Shown one piece after another: positions 22,958-34,536 of a DNA stretch of 64,000 nucleotides. The stretch is taken from positions 8,095,765-8,159,764 of the forward strand of contig CM048840.1 in the NCBI GenBank assembly GCA_026545765.1, read 5' to 3'. The notes under the pieces were generated by a model, which worked only from the letters and a program-made list of their open reading frames with translations, was not told where the DNA came from and did no database searches. Positions within the stretch are counted from its first letter, which is position 1. Each line of letters opens with the position of its first letter. The DNA is from Plantago major. Taxonomy: Eukaryota; Streptophyta; Magnoliopsida; Lamiales; Plantaginaceae. The translations under genes and the position numbers were made by a program.

Positions 22958-25100
22958 ATGGCAAGGACAAGACGAACAGCGCGGGTTGGTGCTGCAGGAG
23001 TAGGGACTCCACCACCGCGCCCACGAGGACATCCGCCCACCCGGGGACGCAGAGCCGCTGTGACTGGAAGGAGATATCCGAGTGAGGGACGCACGGCCAG
23101 CCCGTCCTCGGATGAAGGGGTCGTACGAGCTTCTCCGGCAGAAGCTCAAGGCCCTGCAGCAGGCCAACAGTTCACTATGCCCGATGGTCGCACTGTCCGC
23201 ACTAGTGATCTCGGACTAAGCGAGACGCAGTTCGATAGGTTGCTCACAATCATTCAAGGGTGCCTGGGGTCCAACAATGCTCCTCCTCAACATGCCACTC
23301 CGCCAGTGGTCACTCCTCCTCAGGCAGAGCCTGCATTATCGAGGAACAGGCAACGTCCGATCCAAGAGAGGTTGGGGAACCAGCCACCTCAAGAGGATTT
23401 GCGGAACCTTCTCGACCGGCGGGCGTCAGCCTCTCACGCTCGAGGTGAAGGAAGCCCAAACGGAAGGAGAGAGTATCAAGAAGGAGATAATAGGCACCCA
23501 GGAGCTCCGCGACAAGCACCTCCTAGAAACAGAGATCAGGTGGCAGAAACTGTTCCAGCGGTCCGGATAGAAGAACTCCCTGCGGATGTAGCTGTGCATC
23601 CGAGGACAGGAGAAATCATGACTGCCGATGAAATCTATGCTCAACAGAATGCTTTGGAGGCCCAGATTCTGAATCTCGGACGCCTGGTAAAAGACCATGA
23701 GCAGATAACCACTAGTGCACCAAATCCCTTGTGTGATGAAATCATGAGAGAAAAGGAAAGGAACAGAAACTCGGATCAAGCAATCCCGAGCTTGGAGTAC
23801 TACTACGGGGATGCTTGTCCAGTTGGACACCTGACAAGGTACAACAACAAGATGGATTCCAAGGGAATGAGCGTCAATACAAAAGCTCTCACGTTCTCAT
23901 CTACTCTCTTCGGAACGGCTATGGATTGGTACACTGCTCTACCGAACAAGTCGATAAAGTCATATGCGGACCTTTCTTCAAGGTTCTTGGCGCGATTTGG
24001 AAAGGCAAAGAGGAGAAAGCGAACCTTAGAGCACCTGGCAGAAGTTATACAGCGGGAGCAAGAGGATCTTAGGACCTTCTTAGATCGCTTTCACACGGAA
24101 GTTCTTCGAGTTGAGCCGGACAAGATATGAACGGGTCCACACCGTCGCTAATACTTTCAACTCAGAGCTCCGCATAAAACTATCTAGTCAGGAGGTGAGG
24201 AGTGAGAAGCATTTAGATGACATCTGTGAAGAAGTGATGTACGGAGAGGAGTATCGGAGGAATGTTCCAGTAAGAGCTGGTTCCAAGAAAGGAAAGGATC
24301 CGGTGAAGCAAGAGCAACGCCCGAGGACGTTTGATTCGAAGAAGGATCATAGGGATAGAGGCTTCCATAGGGAGAGAAGTCCGCCGAGGAGATATGCGGA
24401 TTATACCCGTCTCAACAGACCAAGATCCGACATCTTGGCGACTATCATCGAGAAAAAGCTGGACGTTCAATGGCCCAAACCCTCTCACAACAACCGGAAG
24501 AATAGGGATGCAAAGGGGTATTGCAAGTTCCACAAGTGTCGTGGTCACGAGACTGGTGACTGTATCCAACTAAAAACAGAGGTTGAACACTTGGTACGAG
24601 AAGGCAAGCTCAAGGAGCACATCTACACGGATGAACCCTCTAGGCACGATAGAGCGGAGCGAAGAAGGGAGGATAATGCTACAGAACCACCTCTCCGTCC
24701 GCTATCTTTGCCACCTCCGCCGGCTCACTATCCGCCTCGCACGGATGGACATCCGTATAGACACTGCGATGGCATGGATATGGAGAACCCTCCCTAGTCC
24801 CTACAGCGAAGTAATCAACACCATTGCGGGCGGGCCATCCGGAGGTGACAGTAGGAACGCAAGAGAGCGGACAGCACAAAATCTTCGGAACAACGATAGA
24901 GCGTACGCTGCTCCAGCGATTCGGGGTACAAACGCTATATCTTTCGATGATAGTGAGATTCCTCCTCCTACGGCAGGAGGAGAGGACATCGATGATCCAG
25001 ATGTTCCGCTAGTGGTTTCCTTGACCATCGCAACTTATCGAGTGAACAAGATTTTGGTAGACACCGGGAGTTCCCCGAATATCATTTCCAAATGAACACT
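22958..25100 (+). pseudogene. gag-protease region of the gypsy element, broken
   Basis: Gag packages the retroelement RNA; the protease matures the polyprotein. The frame opens at 22958 (MARTRRTARVG...) and reads 390 codons with a basic, Pro-rich head. The capsid-type segment has DWYTALPNKSIKSYADL and FLARFGKAKRRKRTLEHL, and ends at a stop at 24128. Coding continues in another frame from about 24111, with a zinc-knuckle-like YCKFHKCRGHETGDC (about 24520-24560). It shifts again near 24580-24800, and ends with the aspartic protease motif LVDTGSSPN just before a stop at 25093. At least two frameshifts and one stop make it non-functional. Confidence 0.85.
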
Positions 25101-27012
25101 GGACCAGATGGCCCTGGGGAGAATCCAATATGAGAGGGTCCACACCTCTATACTGGGATTTGGATGGGGAACAGTTCGACCCCTGGGAAGTGTTATGTTG
25201 CACGTTTCGCTTGGTACTTTCCCGGAAAGAGTTACTCAGTTGGTCCGATTTGTAGTGGTGGACCGTACTTTCGAATACAACGCCATCTTTGGGCGTCCGG
25301 GGCTTAATCAATTCCGAGCTATCCTCTCCACTCTCCATAACAGAATGAAATTTCCAACTCCCTTTGGAGTCGGAGAAGAGGTGGAAACGTCCGCGAAGCC
25401 TGGGAATGTTACATAATGTCCACAAGAAGAGCGTCCGCCCCCTTGCTGACGACCACCCTGACCTCTGGTCCGTCAGCTGTTCTTCCAGCTGAAAAGGAGA
25501 ACCCTCAGATCGGAGTGGAGAGCCAAAAGGAGAAGTTTCCTAGAACATTGCGAATCGAGCCTCACGAGACTCTCAAGGAAATTGAGATTGTTGCTGGAAA
25601 CTCGGATAAGAACACAAGAATTGGGATCGAGATGACCGCAGAAGTAGAAATGAAGCTCATCGCTTATCTCCGTGAAAACAGCGATGTGTTTGCCTGGAGT
25701 ACCGATGACTTGAAGGGGATTGACCCGAGGATCACTGTTCACCGTCTGAACATGGATCCCTCGATCAAGTACATCCGACAGAAAAGGAAATATTTTGGTC
25801 CGGTCAAGGATGCCATCATATCCGCTGAAGTGGAGCGACTCCTGAAAGCAGGGCACATTGAAGAAGTATGTTATTCTGACTGGGTGTGCAACGTAGTCCT
25901 GGTAGAGAAGTCACCGGGCAAATGGCGGATGTGCAACGACTTCACTAGGTTGTACAAGTTCTGCCCAAAGGATCCGTACCCTTTGCCGCGGATAGATCAG
26001 TTGGTTGACTCCACGTCCGGATGTGCATTGTTGAGTTTCATGGACGCATACCAAGGTTTTTACCAAATCCGGATGGCCAAAGAAGACATCAAGAAAACAG
26101 CTTTCTTGGCCAGGGTGTATACTGCTTCAAGGTAATGCCCTTCGGATTGAAAAACGCGGGAGCCACTTACCAGCGTCTTGTGAATCAGATGTTCAAGGAA
26201 GAGATTGGGAAAACCATGGAAGTGTATGTGGACGACATGCTCGTCAAGAGCAAAACTGAAGAGCAACATGTGCACCATTTGAACAAGTGCTTCGCTATCC
26301 TTAGGAAGTACGGAATGAAATTGAATCCCGAGAAATGCACGTTCGGAGTAAAAGGAGGGAAGTTCCTCGGGTACATGGTTACCGAGAGAGGGATAAGCGT
26401 GAACCCATAAAAGATCAAGGCAATCCTAGATCTGCCGCAACCAAAAACCCTCAATGAGGTACAACAACTCATAGGACGTCTGATGTCCTTAAGTCGTTTC
26501 ATTTCACGATCAGCGGAGAAAAATCTCCCGTTCTTCAAAATCCTCCGGAAAGGAGAGGGCTTTGAGTGGACTGCGGAATGTTCTGAGGCTTTCGAGAAAT
26601 TAAAAAAAGTACCTCCATTCCCCTCCACTGCTCTCCAAACCCGTCGAGGGAGAACCACTCTACCTCTACCTAGCTATCACGGAAGAGGCAATGAGTTCAG
26701 TGTTAGTACGAATTCAGGCTAACGATCACCTCCTAATCTACTATCTTAGCAAAGCCCTTGCTGGGGCGGATACAAGATACGTGAAGATTGAGAAATTTGC
26801 ATATGCTTTGGTTTACACCGCAAGGCGGTTAAAACCATACTTCAAGTCTCATAAAGTTGTGGTCTTGATGGAACCTTTGAACAGTCCTGGAAGCCCCATC
26901 AGTCTGGACGACTCTCTAAGTGGGCGATCGAGCTGAGTGAATACGACATTTGCTATCAGGCTCCGTCAGCCAAGAAAGCTCAAGTCCTCGCCGATTTCTT
27001 AGCTGATTTACC
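25101..27012 (+). pseudogene. reverse transcriptase-RNase H region of the gypsy element, broken and truncated
   Basis: The rest of the protease follows (25108-25416: VVVDRTFEYNAIFGRPGLNQ). After a stop, RT runs from about 25640, with WRMCNDFTRLYKFCPKDPYP and the first catalytic Asp in SFMDAYQGFYQI. A frameshift near 26125 follows, then MPFGLKNAGATYQ and the catalytic YVDDM. A stop occurs at 26408. RNase H is recognisable in two further frames (AMSSVLVRIQANDHLLIYYL, VKIEKFAYALVYTARRLKPY, then EYDICYQAPSAKKAQVLADF). It ends at about 27012. No integrase is present. Confidence 0.88.
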
Positions 27013-27589
27013 TTCTCACATCTTCTACTTTATTCACTATCTCCTACGACTATTCATTATCTTTCATACATAAGTATTTAGAGAAAAGTCGAAACCTAAA
27101 TTCAAAAATAAAAAGAAATGTAGAGAATTAATACAACTTAAAATGAATTTCTTTTTACATTAATTTTGTATTAGAAAATGTCCAAGTAATTAGAAAGCAC
27201 TCCAAGTATCATTTATACACATGCGTATCATATGTGTTTCAAAGTAAACCATCAACTTTAGAATATAGTAGAAAAATACGAAAGTGCCCGGAATAACCGA
27301 AAGTGCACAAATGGTATGGTCGTATGGATATATATATGAGGCTAATCATAATAGTCGGTATATTTTAGTTTGTCCAGAATGTTTGATGCTAAACTATTTA
27401 AAATGAGTATCCTTTTGAACGCTTGATGCTACGCTAATTATTTATAATGTATTTTAATGAGTCGTTTTTAATTTTTAAAATACCATTATTTCATTTTATC
27501 TTATTAAATAAATTTATATTTTATTTTAATAAATAAAATAATTTACTTAATTAATAATAGTATTCAAGATTGGTGTCTATAGATTTGTC
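27013..27589. other. AT-rich sequence between gypsy element and tandem array
   Basis: No gene or clear repeat boundary is seen. The junction at about 27012 is a sharp change from GC-balanced coding sequence to AT-rich DNA, and marks the deletion or insertion break of the gypsy element. Confidence 0.5.
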
Positions 27590-28915
27590 CTGTCACGTCG
27601 AATTCAAATGTTTGATAAGTCTAGCACAGTTGAAAAGTGCTGGTTGAAAATGCAACTAATTTCACAAAATTCTACGTAGGATTGAATTAATTTAATAAAT
27701 GCTCTATTTTTAAAATTTTATTATTTCATTTTTTCTTATTTAATAAATTTATATTTTACTTTAATGAATAAAATGATTTATTTAATTAATTAATATCCAA
27801 GATTGGTGTCTATGGATTCGTCTTGTCTTGGCGAATTCAAATATACGTTCAAAATATTTTTTGAATTTTTGTAGATAAAGTTATATGAGATTTAATAAAA
27901 ACTATATATACAGTCAACACACAAAAAATAACAATGAAATATATACTGGCTGAAATACATACAAAATTCCACGTAGGACTGAATGGATCTGGTGTAATAG
28001 TATGAGATTTAATAAAAACTATATATACAGTCAATATACAAAAAATAACAATGAAATATATACTGGCTAAAGTACAACTAATTCTATAAAATTCAACGTA
28101 GGACTGAATGAATCTGGTGTAATAGTATTTAAGATTGGTGTCTATGGATACGTCTTGTCATGGCGAATTCAAATATATGTTCAAAATATTTTTCGGATTT
28201 TTGTAGATAAAGTTATATGAGATTTAATAAAAACTATATATACAGTCAACATACAAAAAATAGCATTGAAATATATACTGGCTAAAATACAACTAATTCC
28301 ACAAAATTCCAAGTAAAAACAAATAGTGAAAGATATACTGATTGAAAATGCAACTAATTTCACAAAATTCTACGTAGGATTGAATTAATTTAATAAATGC
28401 TCTATTTCTAAAATTTTATTATTTCATTTTTTCTTATTTAATAAATTTATATTTTACTTTAATGAATAAAATGATTTTTTTAATTAATTAGTATTCAAGA
28501 TTGGTGTCTAACTGTCTATGGATTCGTATTGTCGTGGCGAATTCAAATATATGTTCAAAATATTTTTTATATTTTTGTAGATAAAGTTATATGAGATTTA
28601 ATAAAAACTATATATACAGTCAACACACAAAAAATAACAATGAAATATATATTAGCTAAAATGCAACTAATTCTACAAAATTCTACGTACGACTGAATGA
28701 ATCCGGTATAATAGCATTCAAGTTGGTGTCTATGGATTCGTCTTGTCATGGCGAGTTCAAATATATGTTCAAAATATTTTTCGGATTTTTGTAGATAAAG
28801 TTATATGAGATTTAATAAAAACTATATATACAGTCAACATACCAAAAATAACATTGAAATATATATTGGCTATAAAATACAACTAATTCCACAAAATTCC
28901 ATGCAGGACTAAATG
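27590..28915. repeat. AT-rich tandem array with ~214-374-bp spacing
   Basis: Each unit contains, in order, 'GTTCAAAATATTTTT', 'TTTTTGTAGATAAAGTTATA', 'GAGATTTAATAAAAACTAT', 'TATATACAGTCAACA', 'AACAATGAAATATATA', 'CAACTAATTCCACAAAATTC', 'AGGACTGAATGAATCTGG', 'AAGATTGGTGTCTATGGATT', 'CGTCTTGTCATGGCGAATTC'. The GTTCAAAATATT word starts at 27847, 28179, 28553 and 28767. Units vary by internal deletion and by an alternative 'TGAATTAATTTAATAAATGC' block. It lies near the proposed 5' end of Helitron 2, a common place for such arrays. Short frames in it are artefacts. Confidence 0.85.
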
Positions 28916-28970
28916 AATCTGATGAGGTTTAGTCCCATGTGCTTATATAATATATGGATGGATGGATGGA

Positions 28971-29060
28971 TGTTATTGTATCTTCAAATGTTGTCATCTA
29001 TTTAAGTAATGTTCTTACATATTTAAGTAATGTTATTAACTATATAAGTAATGTTTGTAA
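28971..29060 (+). repeat. TAATGTTCT-type repeat, right-hand portion
   Basis: Contains 'ATTTAAGTAATGTTCTTACA' and 'TATATAAGTAATGTTTG', the same word family as 16621-18110. This is probably the other side of the repeat tract split by Helitron 2. Confidence 0.55.
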
Positions 29061-29508
29061 CCAAACCTGGTAAATTGACCCGACCCAATGACCCGCGAAA
29101 ATGAATTGACCGACCAAATAATCCGCAAAAATGTAAATAAGTGAGGTAAATTGCAAACAAGACCGTCTTTATAGTCTCTCTATATACTTGGTCTTTCCTA
29201 AGAGTTTGTGTATTGAAAAAGAGAAAAAAGAAGATTGCAAATAGAAGAGTTGAAAGAATCGGTAAAGGAAGTATGGAACTATATTTAGTAAATAGCTATT
29301 AACCATGGTTAAGTTTATTTGAGTTAAATGTGACAAATGTACTAATATAAATAATTGGGTAATTTAGGGGGTATTTAATGGAGTAGAGGATCCGCCCCTG
29401 CGATAATACGTACTATGTTTAAACATCACGTGTTTAGAAATAGAAACATATGATGTTTGTAGATAAATATATGATATTGATCTGGTATCTTCGATAGATT
29501 GCAAAGAT
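29061..29508. other. intergenic, with inverted copy of the 4.4-kb repeat
   Basis: No gene. About 29285-29405 matches 4415-4545 in the opposite orientation (shared words 'TTTGAGTTAAATGTGACAAA' here versus 'TTTGTCAACATTTAACTCAA' there, and 'ACCATGGTTAA'). The unit ends in 'GGAGTAGAGGATCCGCCCC'. No ends with target duplication could be found. Confidence 0.45.
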
Positions 29509-29517
29509 TTATACTTT

Positions 29518-29769
29518 CACAAAGTCTCATAAGAGACGGTCTTTAAAGAACTTATCAAGAGACAGTCTATATTATCAACAAAATTGTATGTTATTAATCA
29601 AAATGTCTATGTTGTTAATAAAACAAGTCTTGTTGTAATATGAAAAAATACCAATGTTGAAAACATAAGTGTTTTGATTAATAACATCGATCATTCTCTT
29701 GATAATATTAGGTATGTCTCTAGATAATCTAGATAAATTATCTAAGATCGTTTCTCATGAGACTTACTC
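29518..29769. mobile_element. 252-bp MITE with 9-bp target duplication
   Basis: Flanked by perfect 9-bp direct repeats TTATACTTT (29509-29517 and 29770-29778). The terminal inverted repeats are CACAAAGTCTCATAAGAGAC at the left and, read inward from the right, GAGTAAGTCTCATGAGAAAC, continuing into a shared G-R-TCTT and further AGAGAC words. The 9-bp duplication points to the Mutator superfamily. A related copy lies at about 57205-57815. Confidence 0.82.
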
Positions 29770-30019
29770 TTATACTTTAGTGGTTGTGATAAAATAAGGT
29801 ATGCATCACTTTGGGATAAATAATGCTAGCGGATGCCAAATTCACCTGTAAATTCCCGAAAAGAAAGGTGCACCTTGTTTGTATGAGTAGCGTTCTCGAT
29901 CATTTTAAGCTCTTTGGACTTGACTTGAACCTCTCCTTAATTTGGTTTAAATTTTCAAGCACAAATAATTAGTAGTTTTTTTTTTTTTTTTTTTTTGGGT
30001 TGTAGGCAAGACAACTCCA
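29770..30019. other. intergenic with long poly-T
   Basis: Right target-site copy of the 29518 MITE, then AT-rich DNA ending in a T-run of about 22 (29975-29996). Nothing else is recognised. Confidence 0.4.
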
Positions 30020-30335
30020 GGCCAACGCGCCCATTAATCAAAAAGGGCGTTACATTCACCCCCTTTTGAATTGTGCGACGTCCCCGTCGCACCATGATCT
30101 GGCCAATCGTCCATCCCTTGTGGGCTTTGGGTTGGCACGACTTTGATACTATTTGTAACGACCCGACCTCTAATCGATCGAGTCCCGACCCTTTGGGCCG
30201 ATACGGTTACTCATGAGAATGAGTTCTTATGGATGAATTATCGAAAAGAAAGGTGCACCTCATTAGTATGAGTAGCGTTCTCGATTGTTTTAAGCTCTTT
30301 GGTCTTGATTTAAAATTTGGGGGCGTTACATAATT
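30020..30335. repeat. TGTAACGACCC / GGGGCGTTACA repeat, single copy
   Basis: A 'GGGCGTTACATTCACCCCC' block, then 'TTGTGGGCTTTGGGTTGGCA', 'TTTGATACTATTTGTAACGA' and a ~175-bp unit from TGTAACGACCC to GGGGGCGTTACA whose ends are inverted repeats. It is the same family as the tandem array at 37890-38930. This kind of 'TTTGTAACG.CCC' sequence is a widespread non-coding plant repeat. Confidence 0.75.
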
Positions 30336-30540
30336 AGTATTTTTTCAAAAAAGAAATCCGATAGGTGACGAAAATGTAAATATGGAATATGTAAAGGACG
30401 ACGGCTGCAATGTCCCCACCTCTGCCATCTCGTATATGCGTTCTTCACACGCACGCATATATATTCATCTCATCATCACAATCAAAGATCATCAATTCCT
30501 CACTCTGCTTAACTTTTTTGTTCAGCTCTCATTCAAACAA

Positions 30541-33500
30541 ATGGCAGACAAGCCAAGTAGAGCTCTGGTTTTGTTCGGAGATGGGCTAGCCCGATCCATC
30601 GGCCCGGCCCAAACCCACCTCCATTCCTTCGCTTCAAGGGCATGCTGTGGCTTCTTGGCTCTCCCAAATTCTCCACCTTCAGGTAAAATAATATTTCTCC
30701 TCAATTTAATCACTTTCAAGCTTAAATCAGTAAAATTGATATTCATTGTGATTAGATTGAGCTGAAAGTTACAATCTTTGCTTGATCGTTTATTCACTTC
30801 ACTATAATTCAAGCTTCTATCAGTAAACATGTAAAATCGATATGCATTTTAATTATATTTAGCTCAAAGTTATAATCTTTTCTTGATTATTCTTTTGTCT
30901 TACTAATTCATGGTTAAAATTAGAAGCCATAGCTACTTTATGATGTTCTATTTATCAGCCATGCCAGTTCAAATACTATTGGTGTTGAATTAAAAGTTTG
31001 AAATTTCAAAATTCTTGATATTTTGATTCAAGGATTAGGCCTAGTGATACTGTCAAGATGACTGAACTACAAAAAGGATAGAGATGTTTCCGGCAAAACT
31101 TGTGTTAGACGATGTGTTGGATACACTTCGAAACTATACCACTGACCTAGGACATAGGATTGGTCCCCCTAAATTGCAACCGTTAGACGGTCTAACATGA
31201 GTTCTACTCACCTCTTATTCCCTTTTATTGAGACATTGTGTTGTGGTTGTCACCTCATGAAAAAAGCTCATTGGCTAGAGAAACAGATGTAGCATTGGTT
31301 TCTAAGATCAGTTAATTCTAGTGACATCCTTTAATTTTTTTACTACAAGTTCTGCTTGACTGAATGTTCTTCCCCGAGAAGTGTGAAAGAGTTGATGCCT
31401 TTTTTTTATGTTGATATTGGTTGAAACTACTAAGATTGTCAATGCACGTGTCAACCCCGTTAATACTTCATTCATTCTGCAGGTCAGTTACTGGCCTTTA
31501 TGTTTGGTTTCTCTTTCTCTGAATCCGTAAATTTTTGTTATTGTTTTGACTTTTCGATAAATTCAATGAACATGTAAACATAGAAGAGAAGAAACTTGTA
31601 TCATGTCATTGAACAATACATAGAAGAAAAGAGACTCGTACATTGTCTTGGAACAACTAGTGTCTAGTAGTACTATTTTGGACATGAGAACACACAAATT
31701 TTAAGTTATGTCAAGATCTTTAGTGCGAAACCAGCCTATTTTACCTGCTGTAGATCTCTATTTTATTTCTTAGTTTGATTGTTCCATGTACAAATGATTC
31801 TCAGAAGTATGAACCAGGTTATCTCAGTCATTTCATTTCATACCTCCATAGATTTTTCTTTCTTTCTTTTTCTTTTTTCCTTTTGTTCGTTAAGTTTACA
31901 TGGAGATTAGATTGCAGAAAATGAGGATATAAGGATGATTAGGGAGTTCGCAGAGCTGCTTGATTCAAGTGAAGCATATATCAATATGGTGAGATGCTAT
32001 TTATTTACTTTGAAATAGGGGCTACTTCATGCTCCTATTGGTAAACACAGGTGATAAATCTAGTCTCCCCGTTTCCAACAGGCAAAAAACGAATTATCAG
32101 AAGATAAACCTCAAGAAAAATGTGCATTTCCAACTATAGGAGACAGGTTGGACCTTCTTAGAAATAAAACATAATCAATAGTTTTTTCGCCTGGCATCTG
32201 AAGTTTTGAATTCACTTTCAGGTTCATGGGGATGAAAGCAGCTATAATCACAGACAGTTCTAGTGTGAAGTCTTTTGGAGATAAAACTGGTTTTACTGTG
32301 CATCTGTGGGATAGTTTAAACGTTAACAGTGATAGCGCAGCTGAGTTGATGCCTCTTGCTCCTAGTTTGCTTAAATTGCTTGGATTTGAAGAAGGAAAAG
32401 CAACAGACAACAGCCAATTTGATTTAATTTTCGTACATATTGAAGCAAACAAAAAGATCAATGATGTTGCAGGTATACATCTTTTAAACCGCTTGGTTGG
32501 TGAATTAGGTGATTCGGCTCAGTCTGGAACTGAAGTTGGTTTGCGGTTGCTCACGTCCGTTATTTTGAGCTATGGGGCGACCCTAGAGGATGACCATGTA
32601 AAATTTCCGGTTCCCAATCCTAATACCAAGAGTAATGGATTTTTAGGACTCATACCTCGTCAAAGTTACATGATGAAGGGAGGGAAGCCAAGGGAAAATG
32701 TTAGGTATGCATTAAGTTCAGTATGTATTATGGTTTCATCTGACGATTATTAGTCTAATCTTATGACAACTTTGCAGGCAGTATTGTCCGATGCTATTTG
32801 CCCAGTACCAGAATGCTGTGACTCGCAAGGATAAGGTGGAGAGATTTTCGTACCAAGATATTTTTGAGGTACATATTAAAGATATGTTACATTAATTTCT
32901 AGGATAATGTAGTTTTCTCGTGCACTTAGCCATCCATTTACTAATAGTCCGATCTAGTTTCATAATCCGGATGTTAGTGTTGTGGGAATTACCTAGATAT
33001 TCTTTATTGTCATATTTGGGGAGTGAAATTGTCCATAGTTCGTAGCCTATCTGGATATAGTAATTTTTATCGTCCTATATGAGCGGAAAAAAATCAAGCC
33101 CTTTACATGGAAACTTGGCAGATTGGATTTGGGTTTCATCAAGTACAGATGCTTGAAACGCCGGTTCTATTATCATTATGAATTTTACTTTTGATTGTAG
33201 TGGTAACCGAACAAAATTTAAATTCTTACTTTGCACCCGTTGGATTGATAACACAGTACTAGATATACCAAACCTCATGGAAAACAGTATGATATAGAAA
33301 GGATAGTACGAGTTGGACTGATTTTACATCACGCTGAACATGTCAACCCAGCCCATTTCTTTTGCGAAATCCACCAAACCTTTTGTGATTCAAATGAAAA
33401 TTCTGAAATACTATCTGGAAAGTGGGAAGACAACATTTGATATCTCTGCAGTGATTCTATATGTACTCAAAATTATTATATCAATGTCTACTTCAAAGTC

Positions 33501-33617
33501 TGAACCAACGGGCTGATTCCATTGTTGCAGAGCGGATGCAACCTTGTTATACCAGTTGATAGGTTTGTACATGAAGTTGCGTTTAAGCTTTGGAAGGCCC
33601 CAAAATACGGGGCATGA
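30541..33617 (+). CDS. conserved plant protein of unknown function (312 aa)
   Basis: Six exons, all in phase with GT-AG introns: 30541-30682, 31918-31988, 32082-32146, 32222-32704, 32778-32868, 33531-33617. The start is the first ATG after a leader, opening MADKPSRALVLFGDGLARSI, and the end is LWKAPKYGA. It looks like a conserved single-copy plant protein, but I cannot name it with certainty. Features: the early LFGDGLA, then CCGFLALPNSPPSG; ITDSSSVKSFGDKTGFTVHL; FDLIFVHIEA; a later YCPMLFAQYQNAVTRKDKVE; and a C-terminal CNLVIPVDRFVHEVAFKLW. The D-G...IITDSSS...DLIFVHIEA pattern is reminiscent of alkaline-phosphatase-like or phosphoglycerate-mutase-like folds, but that is only a suggestion. 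No signal peptide or membrane span is obvious. It is convergent with the RTE1-type gene, 0.9 kb away. No lesion is seen, so it is probably functional. Confidence 0.85.
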
Positions 33618-34536
33618 GGTCACATTCTATGGGAAGCCACATAGTGTTTTTTGGAGAACTAATTCTTGTGCAACTAAGATGCTGAGTTAACTGAAGACAT
33701 GACCTAAAACAAGAGAACATGCTGACTGATATGACTTCAATTAAGTTATCAGTTCGAACTCTACTAGCAAGAAGCACTTTCTAAGAATTTTCTGCAGTTC
33801 AGAGTTCTGTACTTATCGCTTCATTATTCATCTTAGCTTGTATTTTGATTCTGATGAACGGTACTGTTTGCTTTCTGCCAGATGTTATTAACCTTTATGC
33901 TTCTCATGAACGGTATTATTTTGAGTACTGATAGTTATTTTATGCTTCTAAATAAATGCAGCATGTTCCAGCCTTCTTCGTTAGAATTCTTTGTGCCTGC
34001 AGTTTTTTACCTTGAGCTACAACGATCACCGATTACTTGTTTTACCATCACCTTGGACGTGATGACTGTATGATGCCTTGATGTGTTCTACGGTGTGACA
34101 CTTATCATATCAGTTTTGCACTATATGATCTAGGAGAGCATCTCTATATGGCAAGTAGCTGATGTACAGTTCAAGAGATCTCAGAATCATTTTTCAGCCA
34201 ACCTTTGCAGAAGTGAGACTGAGAGACTGATGATACGTACTTTTATGTGTCGTACGTTTGAACTGACATACTCATGAAACAAGAAAGTAGGCACAATAGA
34301 AACACTTCTCGAAACCGCCTTGTGGTTAGCTGATAATACTAGGGAATGTTTTATTTAAGATCATTACACTTGAAGCTGAACCTTTATAAACACTTAAACA
34401 TTCAGACATAATATACAGTTGCGGACATGCTTAGACTTTATATAAGGCGTTCTGCAGGTCGGCATTGATAATTCTGCAGGCACCGCAAACTTATACAGTT
34501 CACATCCCAGCTCCAAGGCAATCAGAACACAAGTTT
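33618..34536. other. intergenic region between two convergent genes
   Basis: Holds the 3' UTRs of the 312-aa protein gene and of the RTE1-type gene. No further gene, repeat or RNA was recognised. Confidence 0.55.

Larger units (their letters stand above)
22033..27012 (+). mobile_element. truncated Ty3/gypsy LTR retrotransposon (Tat-like lineage)
   Basis: Order: 5' LTR (22033-22900), primer-binding region, gag, protease, reverse transcriptase and RNase H, then an abrupt stop at about 27012 in the middle of pol. Integrase, polypurine tract and 3' LTR are missing, so no target duplication can be checked. RT motifs such as MPFGLKNAGATYQ and YVDDMLVKS, and the way RNase H leads into VLADFLADL, fit the Tat group of plant gypsy elements. 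Frameshifts and stops break every domain. It lies within Helitron 2. Confidence 0.9.
20581..28970 (-). mobile_element. second Helitron (element 2), non-autonomous, with nested retrotransposon
   Basis: The left (3') end at 20581 repeats the terminus of Helitron 1: CTAGTACTAACCCGTGGC, with a stem CCGTGGC-CAT-GCCACGG, and the next ~40 bp are also similar. The proposed right (5') end on the minus strand is TCCATCCATC... followed by TATATTATATAAGC, ending at about 28970 (anywhere in the TCCA repeats, 28958-28970), with A outside. Two facts support one insertion. Both flanks have A|T context, and TAATGTTCT-type repeat DNA is found on both sides (up to 18110 and from 28975). No Rep gene is inside. 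The content is a truncated gypsy element (22033-27012), GC-rich duplications and a tandem array. The 3' end is firm. The extent is inference. Confidence 0.6.

Noticed and set aside
23310..24569. several long minus-strand frames across gag
   Set aside because: Shadows of the GC-balanced gag coding strand; the plus strand carries the recognisable domains.
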